Origin: Punctularia strigosozonata HHB-11173 SS5
Lineage: Eukaryota; Basidiomycota; Agaricomycetes; Corticiales; Punctulariaceae
Reading direction: 5' to 3'
DNA: 64,000 nt
Assembly (NCBI RefSeq): GCF_000264995.1
Contig: NW_006767446.1
Location: 262,397-326,396, forward strand
Part shown: piece after piece, positions 11,415 to 23,554 of the stretch
Numbering within the stretch: position 1 is the stretch's first letter
Layout: each line of letters begins with the position of its first letter
Translations under genes and position numbers: made by a program
Notes under the pieces: generated by a model
The model's database searches: none
What the model was told of the DNA's origin: nothing
Seen by the model: only the letters and a program-made list of their open reading frames with translations

Positions 11415-12430
11415 ATAGATGGGGCATAGCATGCAGTATCCGTCATCGAAACCATCACCCCGAGGTTGTATCCATATCACGATGATGTATTTGAATTGGA
11501 TTACACGGCAAATACGTATTCCTTGACGGACCCGCCGAAGAAAGTTGGTCCCACATACTCGGCCCGCACAATCTGAAGCTCAAGTACTTCCCGCGGTCGC
11601 GCATGCTCCGCGAGTTGGGCACGAGAGCTTGAGAGTGCCACATGTTTCCCGGCTTCCTACATACCTCAACCGTGTCAGGTTATACTCGCGATTTCAAGTC
11701 GCAATTGATGTCGTCGGGCTTGGATGAATGCTCGTACTTTGGGTGCTGAAAGCAGAAACTCGTTCCAGGCCGCTCACGGGAACGGAAAACCGCGACTTGC
11801 GAACCTTCCGTGCAGGATCGGTCGAAGTGACAGCACTTTAGTGGGTCCACGCCAAGCCAGAAGGGGAGACACTAGTCCGAGTATGCGATTATTGAGGCGG
11901 ATAGAGACGTCTGGCATTTGTTTTGATCCACCGAGGTGTCACGCACCGTAGAAGCCATAAGGACGCTCGATGGTTCAAGAAAAGTCGGATAGCGGGCATC
12001 ACGCAACACAGGACACATTCCATGGTCCATGAAGTCCATGAGGAGGAGACGCAAGGCCAACAGGTCATCGCTGGTCATCGAGCCCGCATGTTGAGCGACG
12101 GCAGCGTCGGGAGTCGAGAGGGAGATCCGGCAGCATCACACTCTCCCGGCCGTACCGCCGCGGTCTCCCCGAGAAGTGGCCTGGGTCCTATCCATCCCGA
12201 AGGCGTGCAAGTATAGCGGATGTCGTACATAGCTGGCGAAACCGACGTCAGTAGCCTAGCGAAGTCGGCGACGAGCTGGGTTTCCGTTGAATGACTCGGC
12301 AGGGTCGGGCAACGGGAGCTCGGGAGGCTCGGCAGGGCGCGTTCCGCTGGCGGGAATGCAGCGGCGCGGAGTGGCCAAGGATATGCGTTTCCCCGGACGG
12401 CGCGGCCGGCGGGGACGGGCGTCGAGCGGA
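11415..12430. other. Intergenic, no gene recognised
   Basis: GC rises from about 12200 towards the aconitase promoter. Open frames here look like chance. Confidence 0.5.
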
Positions 12431-12480
12431 TTGGCTGCAGCGGGGATTGACGGCGGTGTAAACACCGTGCTCCCATTGGC
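12431..12480 (+). promoter_or_regulatory. Two inverted CCAAT boxes upstream of aconitase
   Basis: ATTGG (CCAAT on the other strand) occurs at 12431-12435 and 12476-12480, 205 and 156 bp before the aconitase ATG. Between them is a GGTGTAAACACC inverted repeat. Fungal aconitase genes are known targets of the CCAAT-binding Hap complex with its iron regulator HapX; control here is inferred from the motifs. Confidence 0.4.
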
Positions 12481-12635
12481 CATCCGGCTGCACCGAGTCC
12501 TTTATCACGGGACGCGAGCCAGCGATTCCATCACCGCGCGTTGAGCCGGGGAACTCCGAACGCTTTTCTTCCCCCTTCCTCTCCATCGTCGTCTGCCAAC
12601 GCGAGCTCGTCGTAGCCCGCCTCGTCGAGCACACG

Positions 12636-15322
12636 ATGTTCAACCTCACTCAGCGAACCGCCCACGCTGTGCGGCGGCTGGCCGCCGGGATGGCCACCGC
12701 CGCCGAACGCATCGGTGACACCAAAGTGCCCATGTCGCTCCTCGAGAAGGGAGCGTACATCAACTACCAGCGCATCGAGGACAACCTCGCCATTGTTCGT
12801 AGCAGGTAAGCGCGAGCACGGCTTCTACTGTGTGCGTTCGTACTAACTGCAACAGGCTCAACCGCCCTCTGACGCTCTCGGAGAAGATCCTGTACGGGCA
12901 TCTTGACGATCCCCATGGCCAGGACATCGTCCGTGGCACCAGCTACCTCAAGCTTCGCCCTGACGTGCGTATGCAGCAGCTTGCGCAGATATATGCGTGT
13001 CTAACACCTCGAGCAGCGTGTTGCGTGCCAGGACGCTACGGCTCAGGTTAGTCCGGTCGCTATCTTTGTGATTCGCCTTCTGACGTCATATTCCGCCTTC
13101 CATTTCAGATGGCGCTCCTCCAGTTCATGTCGGCTGGCATGGACACAGCGGCGGTCCCAACTACCGTCCACTGTGACCATCTTATCGAGGCGCAGATCGG
13201 CGGTGTGAAGGATCTTGCTCGCGCGATCGACATCAACAAGGAGGTCTACGACTTCCTTGCCACGGCTACGGCTAAGGTGAGCAAACTGTCACAGGCTCAT
13301 TTCATCATCCCTTACGATGTACTTCAGTACGGTCTCGGTTTCTGGAAACCCGGTTCTGGAATCATCCACCAAATCATCCTCGAGAACTATGCCTTCCCCG
13401 GTGGTCTCATGATCGGTACGGACTCGCACACCCCCAACGCCGGTGGTCTCGGTATGGCCGCTGTCGGTGTCGGTGGCGCGGACGCGGTCGACGTTATGGC
13501 TGGACTTCCTTGGGAACTGAAGTGCCCGAAGACCATCGGTGTTGAACTTAAGGGCAAGATCAGTGGCTGGACTACACCTAAGGGTACGTTGTCTTGTCAC
13601 CAGTATGGACCGACCATCTGACCTTCCCGTAGACGTCATCCTCAAGGTTGCTGGCATCCTCACGGTCAAGGGCGGCACTGGCGCAATTGTTGAGTACTAC
13701 GGCGAGGGTGTTAATTCGTTGTCCTGCACGGGTATGGCGACCATCTGCAACATGGGTGCTGAGATTGGTGCGACCACGTCGATCTTCCCCTTCAACCACC
13801 GCATGCAGGACTACCTCACGGCCACCAAGCGCGCGGACATTGGCGAATACGCTCAGCGCTTCTCGCACAACCTCGTCGCGGACAAGGGTGTCGAGTACGA
13901 CCAGCAGATCACCATTGACCTCAACGAGCTCGAACCCCACATCAACGGCCCCTTCACCCCGGATCTTGCTACTCCCGTCTCCAAGTTCAAGGATGAGGTC
14001 ATCAAGAACAACTGGCCAGCCGAGCTCAAGGTCGCTCTCATTGGTTCTTGCACCAACTCGTCGTACGAGGACATGTCCCGCGCCGCTTCCATCGCCAGGC
14101 AGGCGTCCTCCCACGGTCTCACCACCAAGTCCAAGTTCACTGTCACCCCCGGTTCCGAGCAGGTCCGCGCTACCATCGAGCGTGACGGTCAGATGGCCGC
14201 CCTCGAGGAGGTTGGTGGTCTCGTCTTGGCAAACGCTTGCGGGCCCTGCATCGGTCAATGGGACCGCAAGGACGTGAAGAAGGGCGAGAAGAACTCGATC
14301 ATCACCTCGTACAACCGTAACTTCACCGGCCGTAACGACGCAAATCCCGCCACGCACGCCTTCGTCGCCTCCCCCGACATCGTCACTGCGTTTGCGTTTG
14401 CCGGCGACCTCCGCTTCAACCCCCTCACTGACGAGCTCACCGGCGCCGACGGCAAGAAGTTCAAGTTTGACGACCCCAACGGCCTTGAGCTCCCGCCCAA
14501 GGGCTACGACCCCGGACAGAACACCTTCCAGGCCCCTCCTTCCGACCGTGCTTCCGTCCAGGTCGCTGTTGACCCCAAGTCTGACCGTCTCCAGCTGCTT
14601 AAGCCCTTCAAGCCTTGGGATGGCAAGACCCCGACCGACCTCCCGATCCTCATCAAGGTCAAGGGCAAGTGCAGTACGTATTGATCTTTCCTTAGACTTC
14701 TGGTGATTATCATCGCTCAATCGCCGCTCCACCTATAGCGACCGACCACATCTCCGCCGGCGGCCCCTGGCTCAAGTACCGCGGCCACCTCGAGAACATC
14801 TCACAAAACTGCCTGATCGGCGCAATCAACTCTGAGAACGGCGAGGCGAACAAGGTTAAGAACCAGATCACGGGCGAGTACGGCGCGGTGCCGGCGACGG
14901 CGGCCTACTACCGCGACCACGGCATCAAGTGGGTCGTCGTTGGTGACCACAACTACGGCGAGGGTTCGTCGCGCGAGCACGCCGCGCTCGAGCCGCGTTT
15001 CCTCGGCGGCCTCGCGATCATCACCCGCTCCTTCGCCCGCATCCACGAGACCAACCTCAAGAAGCAGGGCATGCTCGCCCTCACGTTCGCCAACCCGGAC
15101 GACTACGAGAAGGTCCGCCCCGACGACCGCGTCGACATCCTCGGCCTCGAGACCTTTGCGCCCGGCAAGAACCTCACGCTCCGTCTGAAGCACTCTGACG
15201 GGTCGCAGGAGGAGCTCCCGCTCGCGCACTCGTTCAACGAGGGCCAGATCGAGTGGTTCAAGGCAGGCTCCGCGCTCAACCTCATGGCCGCCAAGGCGAA
15301 CGAGGCTAAGGCCTCCGCATAA
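12636..15322 (+). CDS. ACO1: Aconitate hydratase, mitochondrial
   Basis: Seven exons (12636-12805, 12856-12964, 13017-13046, 13109-13276, 13328-13583, 13633-14673, 14739-15322) encode 785 aa, the usual length. Aconitase interconverts citrate and isocitrate in the TCA cycle in the mitochondrial matrix. The N-terminus is Arg/Ala-rich without acidic residues for about 24 residues ([19 protein letters not shown]), as in a mitochondrial presequence. The [4Fe-4S] cysteines are seen in GSCTNSS and in ACGPCIGQW. Active-site segments include [12 protein letters not shown] and [19 protein letters not shown]. Exon 3 is only 30 nt (10 codons). Coding sequence is strongly biased to C/G at third positions, which explains a 384-codon antisense open frame. 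Two CCAAT boxes precede it. No defect is seen. Confidence 0.97.
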
Positions 15323-15821
15323 GTTTTTGCTTTCTTGCATAGCAATCAAAGATGTACGGATGGCACGTGCCAGGAGCGGGAGTCAGTCTCGCTCCTGTAT
15401 GCCTTTGCCATCCCACAGTAGATGAAATGGGCTGCTTGCTCTCAGTCAAAGTGTCTCTGGTCTCTTAATCACGCTCTCGGCATCTCCTTTTTTTTATATC
15501 CCTGTGTTTTATTGCCTCCATCCCTGACGCATGCTGATTATATCCGAGCTTCTCACTAGTCTAGTTACACTTGTTACCTACGCTAGCAGTCGTGGACGAT
15601 GATCACGAAATGAAAACGGATTCGGAAATCAAATTCGGGTTGCTCGAGCGTTCGAAAGTGTGAGTACATTTGCGTTCACCGAGTGTGGTATGTACGTATG
15701 TTACATGGTGACTGTAGCGTATCCGAACGTGGTTCCTTCCAGTCCTCGAGCTACCAGCATAAAGTGGTGTGCGGCGTCTCGGGTCTTCTTCAATGAGCGC
15801 GAGCTGCGTAGATCATGCGTC
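15323..15821. other. Intergenic between convergent aconitase and importin genes
   Basis: 3' flanks of both genes, with a T-rich tract at 15489-15496. No gene seen. Confidence 0.5.
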
Positions 15822-18800
15822 TCATGAGCTCAGATACTCCCGAGCAGACAGTCGGGCCACGTACCCAGCCAATGCTTTCACCAGTTTCTCTTTCGCTTCC
15901 GGCCCTGCTTTCGACTGCGGGAAGTCCTCCTGCACGACAAAGAGCCAGCGACAGTCAGCCGCAGACAAATCGTAAGGTGAGCGCATGTCCGACGTACCGC
16001 GAAGAGGATCTGCGGTATCCACGTCCTGCATTGCTCCGGCCACCTGCTGAGCAGCGTCGAGAGCAGCTCGATGAGGTTCGGCGTGCACGAGCGCGGGGCG
16101 AGCCCCGCGAAGCCGCTCAGGATCGCGCGGAGGATAGCGTAGCCGTACGTGAGCGCGAGGGTATCTTTCATCTCGGTGACTTCGTCGCTTGACGACGTCC
16201 GATTGACGAGGGAGGCCTGGACGTATCAAAGTGAATATTCCGTGCGTATGTGTAGCAAGTCGTGCGGCCCGGACGTACGAGGAACGTGGAGGCGGAGACG
16301 AGGGCGTAGCGCTCTTGTAGGGAGAGCGCTTGGATGGCGCAGCGCATGAGAGAATCCAGGTGGCCTGGAGGTAGTCTGTAGAAACTCGCGATGAAATGGA
16401 TCGCGATCTGGGCCCCGTCAAATATGCATACCCTGAGCCTGTACGTGACATGCTGACCTTTTCCATGCAGTCGAAAAATGCCTGGACGATATCCGGGTTC
16501 TGCGAGGGAGACTTATGAGGTCGAATCTGAAGGGGTCACGAGGAGACGTACTGCTTCCATGGCTCCCGCTTGCCCGAGGAAGTTGAGCGACGTTTGTAGA
16601 AGAACTGGCAGTAAGCTCCCTACAATCGCTTGCGCTTCAGGATTGGGCGCAGGCTTGAATGTCGACAGCAGTGGCGGCGGGTTCAGCTGGATCATGAGCA
16701 TACTCGCCAACGATAACCATACAGCTGTCAGCTGTTGTTGCGCAGCGAAGCACACAAGCTCCAGCAATGCCCCAGGCGGCAACGATATAATCGTCATGTC
16801 TGCATATAGTGCAGTGATGGATTTGAACAAGTCGCTTAAAGCCTAGCGAGAGGTTAGTCAGTCCCGCACAGCGATAACGGAGAGTAAGCTTTCGTACATC
16901 GCTGATTGCCGCATCGGAGGACCAACGCTTGACAGTCTCCTGGACAGCACCTAGTATTGACTCCCGAAGCTTGACCATCCGAGGATTTTGTCGAGCAGCT
17001 TCCAGTTGTCGAGTCTCCGCTTGGATCTCGGCTTCTTCATCGGAAGATAACAATGAATCGGTCATACGCGTCAAGCCCTTAGCCACCCCCGACAGTGTTT
17101 GTAGCTGGACTATAGCCATTGCCTGAGCATCTTCCACAGCCTACGACGTGACCTCAGACCAGCTCTGTACTGCGCGGATGATGGGAGTGCTTACCTGTGC
17201 AGGCAACTGTAACGCCTGCCACAGCTTCGCCACTACCGGGCCGACCATACCGTCGATGGGCTCGATTTCTTGCTCGGGAGGCAGAGCTTGTATCACGCTA
17301 GCTATCGACTGCAGTACCTTGCTCTTCTCCGTATCCTAACCGCAGATCGCGCTCAGATAGATGAACATTGACTACACGCACGCTAGCACATACCGGCACA
17401 CTAGACAACCCTGCGTTGAGCTGGGCGAAGGCGCTGATATGAGGCGCAAGTGCCGCACGATTTGCATCACATAGTTCGCGAAGTGCGTTTGCGGCATGCA
17501 AGCATAGTCCTGGTTCGCTGAGAGCGGCCACAACGTACGAAACGGCGTTCATAAGCAGAGAGGTTTGCTGGGTAGATGTCGGAGGTAACGTCGATTGCGT
17601 CATGAACCAAGTTGCATATTCACCTGCATCGGGAATGAGAATATGCATCTGTGTGCGGATGACGGGAAAACGTACCGATAAGGCCTAAGGTTGTGCGGCG
17701 TACGCGATCATGACTGGAAGTCGGCAAGCGACCTAAGATATCGGGTCCAAAGAGGCGCTCTAGATGGGCGTTGGGCTCTACGGGAACAGCCTCTTGGATT
17801 GACATTATTGAGTGTAGCGTCGCTTCAATCTCCTACAGCCCGTCTTACAATTGGTTCTCGAAGTTGGAATCGATAAAGCTGACCTCCCATTCTTGCCCGT
17901 TCTGATTGCGCGCAAGCCGCTCTTCCAGGTCAGCCAAGTACAGTCCCAGCATGTCGTCCCGGAGTATATAGTAGCTGATCGTGGTGTGTCAGCATCAAGC
18001 AGAATTGTGACAGGATAGAATGAAATGCTTACGCGTTGATTAAGGTATCACCGACATCGCGTCGATAGCTGGAAGGAGAGCTATCAGTCGACAAGCTCAA
18101 AGAAGAGCAAGCGAAGCGACTGACACCTGGAACTTGTCTTGTAGGTCTGCACGAGGGGTGTGAATATCAATATCGTCTAGGAAAGCGGTAGAGCCATATC
18201 CCACCTTTCGTCCAACTGCTCAGCACCTTCGTAGGTGGCCACACGATCTTTCGCCTTAGTACGGTGACCAGCTCTACGTACACCGCTTTCGCGACCTGCC
18301 ATTGATCTTGTTCCTGCTTGTCGGTGGTACTTCCGCTTTTACTCCGGTTTACTTGCTCCTCCTGCTCCGCGTCGAAGTCGTATTCGACACTCCACAATGT
18401 TTCCTGGAACAAGTACCAGAACCCAAGCGTACTCTCGGAATCTTCCTCGTCCACTCCGTAATACCCGGGAAGGGAGGTGTAGGAGAGCAAAGACCGCAAG
18501 AATGTTTGGACTAATTGGCCCTTGGTGGCTGAAACAACCGGTTGAGATTGTAGCGAGGGTTCCATATGCGCGTTCGAGGCAAGATTGTTCGCGAGGTATT
18601 GTATCGAATGATCTCCGAGCGCCACGAGGAGCTTGCAGAACGAGTGAGAGACATCGTCGACGATCCCAGCTGTGTGACCATGACCATGTAAGCGGAGGTT
18701 CGGCGAAGCCGGAGGTGATCGCACAATTTAGAGTTTCTTGGATGATGGTGCCTCCCCAGCTCGCGACCCACTGGAGCAAAGGTTCGGTAAGGGTCTTGAC

Positions 18801-20139
18801 ACCAGCACCGTCCGCCATCGATGAGTTGGACATTATTTCCTGAAGCGCGTCGGAGGCGGGCACGAAGATCGACTCGTCGAACTCGATGCCTTGCTGGCCG
18901 GGGGTCGTCACAGGCGTTAACAACGAGATGAGAACAGGGATGAGTGGGGTGATGTCGCTGCAAGAGCGCGAGTCAACATCGGACGGGAAGGAGAGAACTC
19001 GAGAGTGTACTTTGCTGGTAATGTCGGTAGCCATGCCTGGAAGCACTTCAACGCAGCGTGCGACTCGTTCAATGAAGAAGTGGTAGTCGTTCGCTGCATG
19101 CGCTGGGTGGCGGCATTGCCTACTGAGGACGAGATCGCCTGCATGACGAGCGGTATAGCGTCCATCAAAGACTGTCGCATACGTGACCTAGGCGTTTCGG
19201 ACGCATCAGAGGCAGGACCGCGAGTACATGGCTGATTGACGAACCTGTGAAATCCAAGGAGATCCGCTCTGTCGACTTCCTCCGCCACGATGGAGAGGAA
19301 GTCCAATATCTGTTCGGCAGAGGCTCCGCGGCTGGAAAATGACGTGCAACAAGACACTATCCAGTCTGACCATTCGCTTTGCTCTGCGGGTACGAGCTTC
19401 AACGCGAGTGATGTGACCTACGTGGCACCTGTGGTCAGCGCGTTCGAGAAAGACAAAGGCATGGGACAGGGGAGTACTTGGCAGCGTCAGGGAAGAGTGG
19501 CAGATCGGTCGCATGGGTGCTATGCGTGAGGTATCAGCATGCGTTTGCTGGGAACCACGTTGGATGTAGCTAACGGAGAGACACCTGTATGCGCGGAGCT
19601 TGATCCTTCTGCCACTCCCTGATATGCACGAATATGATGTCGAAAGGGTTCGGTGACACTTACGGCGACAGATAGTTTCCTCAAAATCACTTTGTTCCTG
19701 CCGAGCACCATTGATCCACCCGTCAGTTCCACCAGCAGATCCTTCAAGTCAAGGGCATTGTCTTTCGGAAACGAATCCCTGTAATGATAGGGATAAGTAG
19801 CGACCCGAGGAGGGGAAGAACATCGCCAGGAAGCCAATTACCAATCTCGTGCTATCTTCACCTGCGCTGTATGCGCTCCGAAGAATTGCACATTCGGATC
19901 CGGATCCTCCAGGAACGGCACGACAAGTCCCCATGCCTCGGGCCGTTTCTGGATGTCGAAGAGGTCTTGCTGAAGGGTCCTTTGCGCGTCCGCCGAGACA
20001 TGGGCTTGCGGTGAATACGCTTGTTGGATGAGCTACAAGCTTCGGATTCAGGAATGTCGAACGAGCGCGGTTATTTCTTTACCTGAGCTGCCTGTTGTAC
20101 GTCGACAGGCGCGAGTGTCGGTAAGAAGGTAGTGTTCAT
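15822..20139 (-). CDS. Importin-13 / Kap122-type karyopherin beta
   Basis: Nineteen exons on the minus strand (20139-20083, 20032-19842, 19778-19664, 19417-19245, 19187-19011, 18957-18725, 18669-18205, 18176-18125, 18068-18033, 17974-17884, 17832-17676, 17623-17394, 17335-17195, 17140-16898, 16842-16552, 16499-16458, 16407-16279, 16216-15998, 15929-15822) give 1049 aa in frame. The N-terminus (AQRTLQQDLFDIQKRPEAW, then DPDPNVQFFGAHTAQVKI) is an importin-beta N domain. ANALRELCDANRAALAPHI and VYRRDVGDTLINAYYILRDD are typical of the importin-13/transportin-3 branch. HEAT-like helices fill the rest. It would carry proteins through nuclear pores under Ran control. The 246 bp third intron is unusually long and may hide an exon; the acceptor of exon 16 is ambiguous (alternative at about 16511). 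Confidence 0.85.
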
Positions 20140-20559
20140 AATCGGTTCGCTGTTATGGGCGCCAAGAGCGCCTCAGAACGGAGTCACAGGCCACTGAAAT
20201 GCGTTCGCAAGCAGCCCGGCCTAGTGTCAACGTTCGAGAGTCAAAGATGCAACGATATGCTAGGTTCCCAGGTCAGTTGACGAGGTCGTCGTGGTCGATT
20301 AAGCAAGAGACATGGTCAGCAGCCACATCTTGCCAAAGGAGAAGTTTGGACGATGAGGATCGGCAACCATGGCCACCTTGCCTCACCGGCTATATACAAC
20401 ATTACTACATAATGAGCCTTGACATACTGGCAATGGATCTCATACGATCTCTTCAACGGGACACGGAACATTTCCGCATAGTCTGTGTAAAATATACTAT
20501 AACATTTTATTCCAAAATACTTTTCCTCCCTGCGACCCGATGTTTCCAAACCCCCAACT
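20140..20559. other. Intergenic, no gene recognised
   Basis: Region upstream of the importin gene and downstream of the DUF6534-like gene. AT-rich at 20440-20530. Nothing else seen. Confidence 0.5.
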
Positions 20560-22024
20560 CTAAACGTCGGCGCGGAAATGCGCCGCGCCGGGCACCTTGA
20601 ACCGCGGCATCACCTTGTCGTCCGCCTCGATCGGCGATGGGTCCGTGGTCGAGTGCGAGTGGCCCCGACCGTGCAGCGGGATGACGTCCACGTCGCGATA
20701 CTTGTCCTGGGTAACGGTGATCGATATCGGGCCGCGCGAGCGCGAGTCGATGTGGACGCCGCCCGAGGAGCTGGTCACGCCCCGGGAGGAGTTTTCGGCG
20801 CGCTTGCGGATGGATTTCCGGGCGTTGAGCATGGCGAGGAAGGAGTTCATGTAGAGCTTGGTGATGAGGAAGTCGAGGCCGAGGTAGATGAGGTTGTTGG
20901 GCATGATCGCGTACTGCCTGCAGCGTTTAGCGGGCAATCGTGCGACGAGTATGGGCAGCACTCACGATGAGCACGATGGCCAAGGAGCAAGCACTGGTCA
21001 GAAGTCCCGTGCTTAACACCCAGAAGATAAGCATGTTCAACATCGAGTTAGTCCTGCGATGAAGGTCAAGACACGACGATCATTCGCGGTGCAGAAGGCG
21101 AAACTCACGGTTTGAACATGGATTTGCCCATTTGGAGGTAATAGCACATGCAGGTGGATAGCAAGATATCTATCGCGGTTGCTGTGCTAAACGACGCATA
21201 TAGCGCCCACTGAAGACGGTTCGTCAGTCCAGGAATGACGATGAATACGAGAGAACGTACCCTAGCATCGTGAACGCCAGAAAACGTCTTGATCTTCGCG
21301 ACTTGCACCCCTGCGGCAAGCGCCACGCCCCATGCTGCGACCACCGCAACACCCTGGGTGCGACGCGTTAGAATAAGAGAAGTCGGTCGCATTGCCGGAA
21401 CCGCGTACTCACCACGATCCCCGGAATGAATTTTCTTCCTCCGCTAAGACGATATATTCTGATGGCGTATAGCGTCTGCACTGTCGGTAGCATGATGTCG
21501 GTGAGGAAGTTTTGAACCTTCATGCTCCTGATCGTACTGCGTCAGGAAATGATGTTCCAGCAAGCATGCGTGAGGGGCGTACCAGATGAAGTTGTCGAGT
21601 GCTACAGGGTCACCCCAGTTGGAGACGAGGTAATAGTACACGGCATGGCAATTGAACCCGAGGATGAGCGCGTCCAATATCCATACAAAGGCGACCTGAC
21701 GAACGGATAAGAGGCCCGAACACTATGAAAAACTGCAAAATCCTGGTACGTACAGCTGCCTTGAGCGATCTGCTGTCGTTTTCGTATCGGTTGTAGTAGT
21801 AATACAGTTGCAAATTGCTGGTGATACCGAACGCGAATGAGCAAGGTCCGTGGCGGGGTGGGGGAGTAGGCGATACGCACGAGATGCCAAATAATCTGAC
21901 AAAGGGGGAGAGCAGGATCAGCGTTGATTAACCCCTGGATATGTGAGCACGCGCACATTGCGGACGCCACGAGTCCTATAAAGGTAGCACCGAAGGTGTT
22001 GTCCATCGTGACAGCAACGGCCAT
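20560..22024 (-). CDS. DUF6534-like seven-helix membrane protein
   Basis: Nine exons (22024-21933, 21895-21881, 21817-21754, 21695-21583, 21527-21413, 21353-21261, 21209-21109, 21053-20966, 20913-20560) encode 344 aa, the normal size of these Agaricomycete proteins. It starts with the family-like MDNTFGATFIGLVASAM helix, followed by LQLYYYYNRYENDS. Then come VWILDALILGFNCHAVYYYL and an NWGDPVALDNFIW loop, five further hydrophobic helices, and FLITKLYMNSFLAMLNARK before a polar Ser-rich cytoplasmic tail. Exon 2 is a 15-nt microexon needed to restore frame. The family is widespread and multi-copy in mushrooms, with no known function. A second in-frame ATG seven codons downstream could be the true start. 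Confidence 0.75.
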
Positions 22025-23554
22025 GACGAGACCCTATCGTCGAACACCTGGCCTGGAACGAGGGGTCGGGGGAAAGGAAGGAACGGGTAGGATCGAGGAG
22101 GGGACTGGAAGATAATATGTCGTCGAAACAAATTCGACGCGGTGAAGAAGGAGCCGGGCGGGAAAGCTTGAAGGGAAGAATTATATCGCATGGAAATTTA
22201 GACTTCGACGTCGGCATGCCGTGTTCGTTGGAGTTTGGGGCGCCGGGAGCGCCCAACCTGTGGACCCGATCGAGGATCTCTGCATACACATGAGAGCACA
22301 TGCTCGTCGCCAACGACGTCGCCGAGGAAATTCGCCCTGACTGGCTCAGGCACATCGGTGCATTGGGCAATGCGGGGAATTCAGATCCATCAAAGCGCGG
22401 AAACAGCATTGGAGAAAGGGAACCGTACATCCCGCATTGCGAGTCAATATGCAGGTCAAAGGCGGACCCCGTAACATCATCAAAATAGCATGCAAAATCT
22501 CGCGAGAGGTGCTGCCATGCGGAGCAAATTTGAGCGGTTCCCTTAAACGGCTCCGGATAGAATCGATGAATGGGGACCGTACCAGTGTAGAGAAAAGTCC
22601 CTCAGCCAAGACTGCGCCGTTTCTCAGCCACCACCGATCGCCCTTCGCCGCAGAATTCGTTCATGCGAGTCACGGGCCCTCGACTTGCGCAATGCACGAG
22701 CTTGGACACAGCCTTGGAGACAAAGACCCCGCGCGAACCGTATGGGCGGTCGATGCACGCGCGCGTTGAACGGATCCGAAAGAAAATTGCAGTTCAGTGG
22801 CGCTCGCACGTCCTGGCGACCTCTTGACACAACCACGAGGGAAAATACTACCGCCGGCTTGGTCAGCTTCAGTCCGGGCCTTCTTGCACCGGTCCTTGAG
22901 ACGGTCGTATGAATCGTTGAGTCGGTACTATGTAAAGCATCAAGAGTGCGTTGAATACAGCCCAGATGGGATGCTACAAGCCGTCATCGAGGAGGAAAGG
23001 ATTGCTTTACGTGCGCGTCGTGTGCGACATTGGTGGGCAATTGCTGGCGCACGTGGCGACCGGGATGACTATATCGGGATGTGGCGCACACTTCCGCTAT
23101 TGCCTCCAGCATCCGTCCCGCCTTGCGTTTGTCCTATCCGCACACCAATGATCAATTCTATCGGTGAGAAAGCTCAAGTATTCCCGACCCCCCGGTGACC
23201 CGATCCTTGCAACGAGGTCTGTGTTGCCTCAAGCATGGGCTCTCGCTCGGACGGATAGATGAACTCTTGCTCCCCAATGGACCTCGGAACTCCACAGAAA
23301 AACAAACACAACCTGCTGTAGTAGATCGGGACGAATCCCGCCTCCCGCTTTCCGCTGCCGCTACCACATCCGATCGGCCCCGCACTCCCTTTATCCGCAC
23401 TCACATAAATGCTCGAAGGAAATGATGAGGAGCCTCTCATCTCTTTCTCCTCACCACACTTCTATCTACCGCTGAGCGGAACCACCCGCTTTTTTGACGC
23501 CTGGTGCTCGACTGTTCGCAGCCAACCTCGACCTCTGCCCGCCTTTATCCGTTG
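22025..23554. other. Intergenic, no gene recognised
   Basis: About 1.5 kb between divergent membrane-protein genes. Small overlapping frames on both strands have no consistent splice structure or family resemblance. Confidence 0.5.

Noticed and set aside
13578-14732. 384-codon minus-strand open frame
   Set aside because: Antisense to aconitase exon 6; arises from strong third-position C/G bias and encodes low-complexity Val/Gly/Asp/Glu sequence.
19418-19663. Extra exon within the long third intron of the importin gene
   Set aside because: Direct joining of the flanking exons gives the expected KLSVA-VTSLALKLVP sequence; candidate inserts contain stops.
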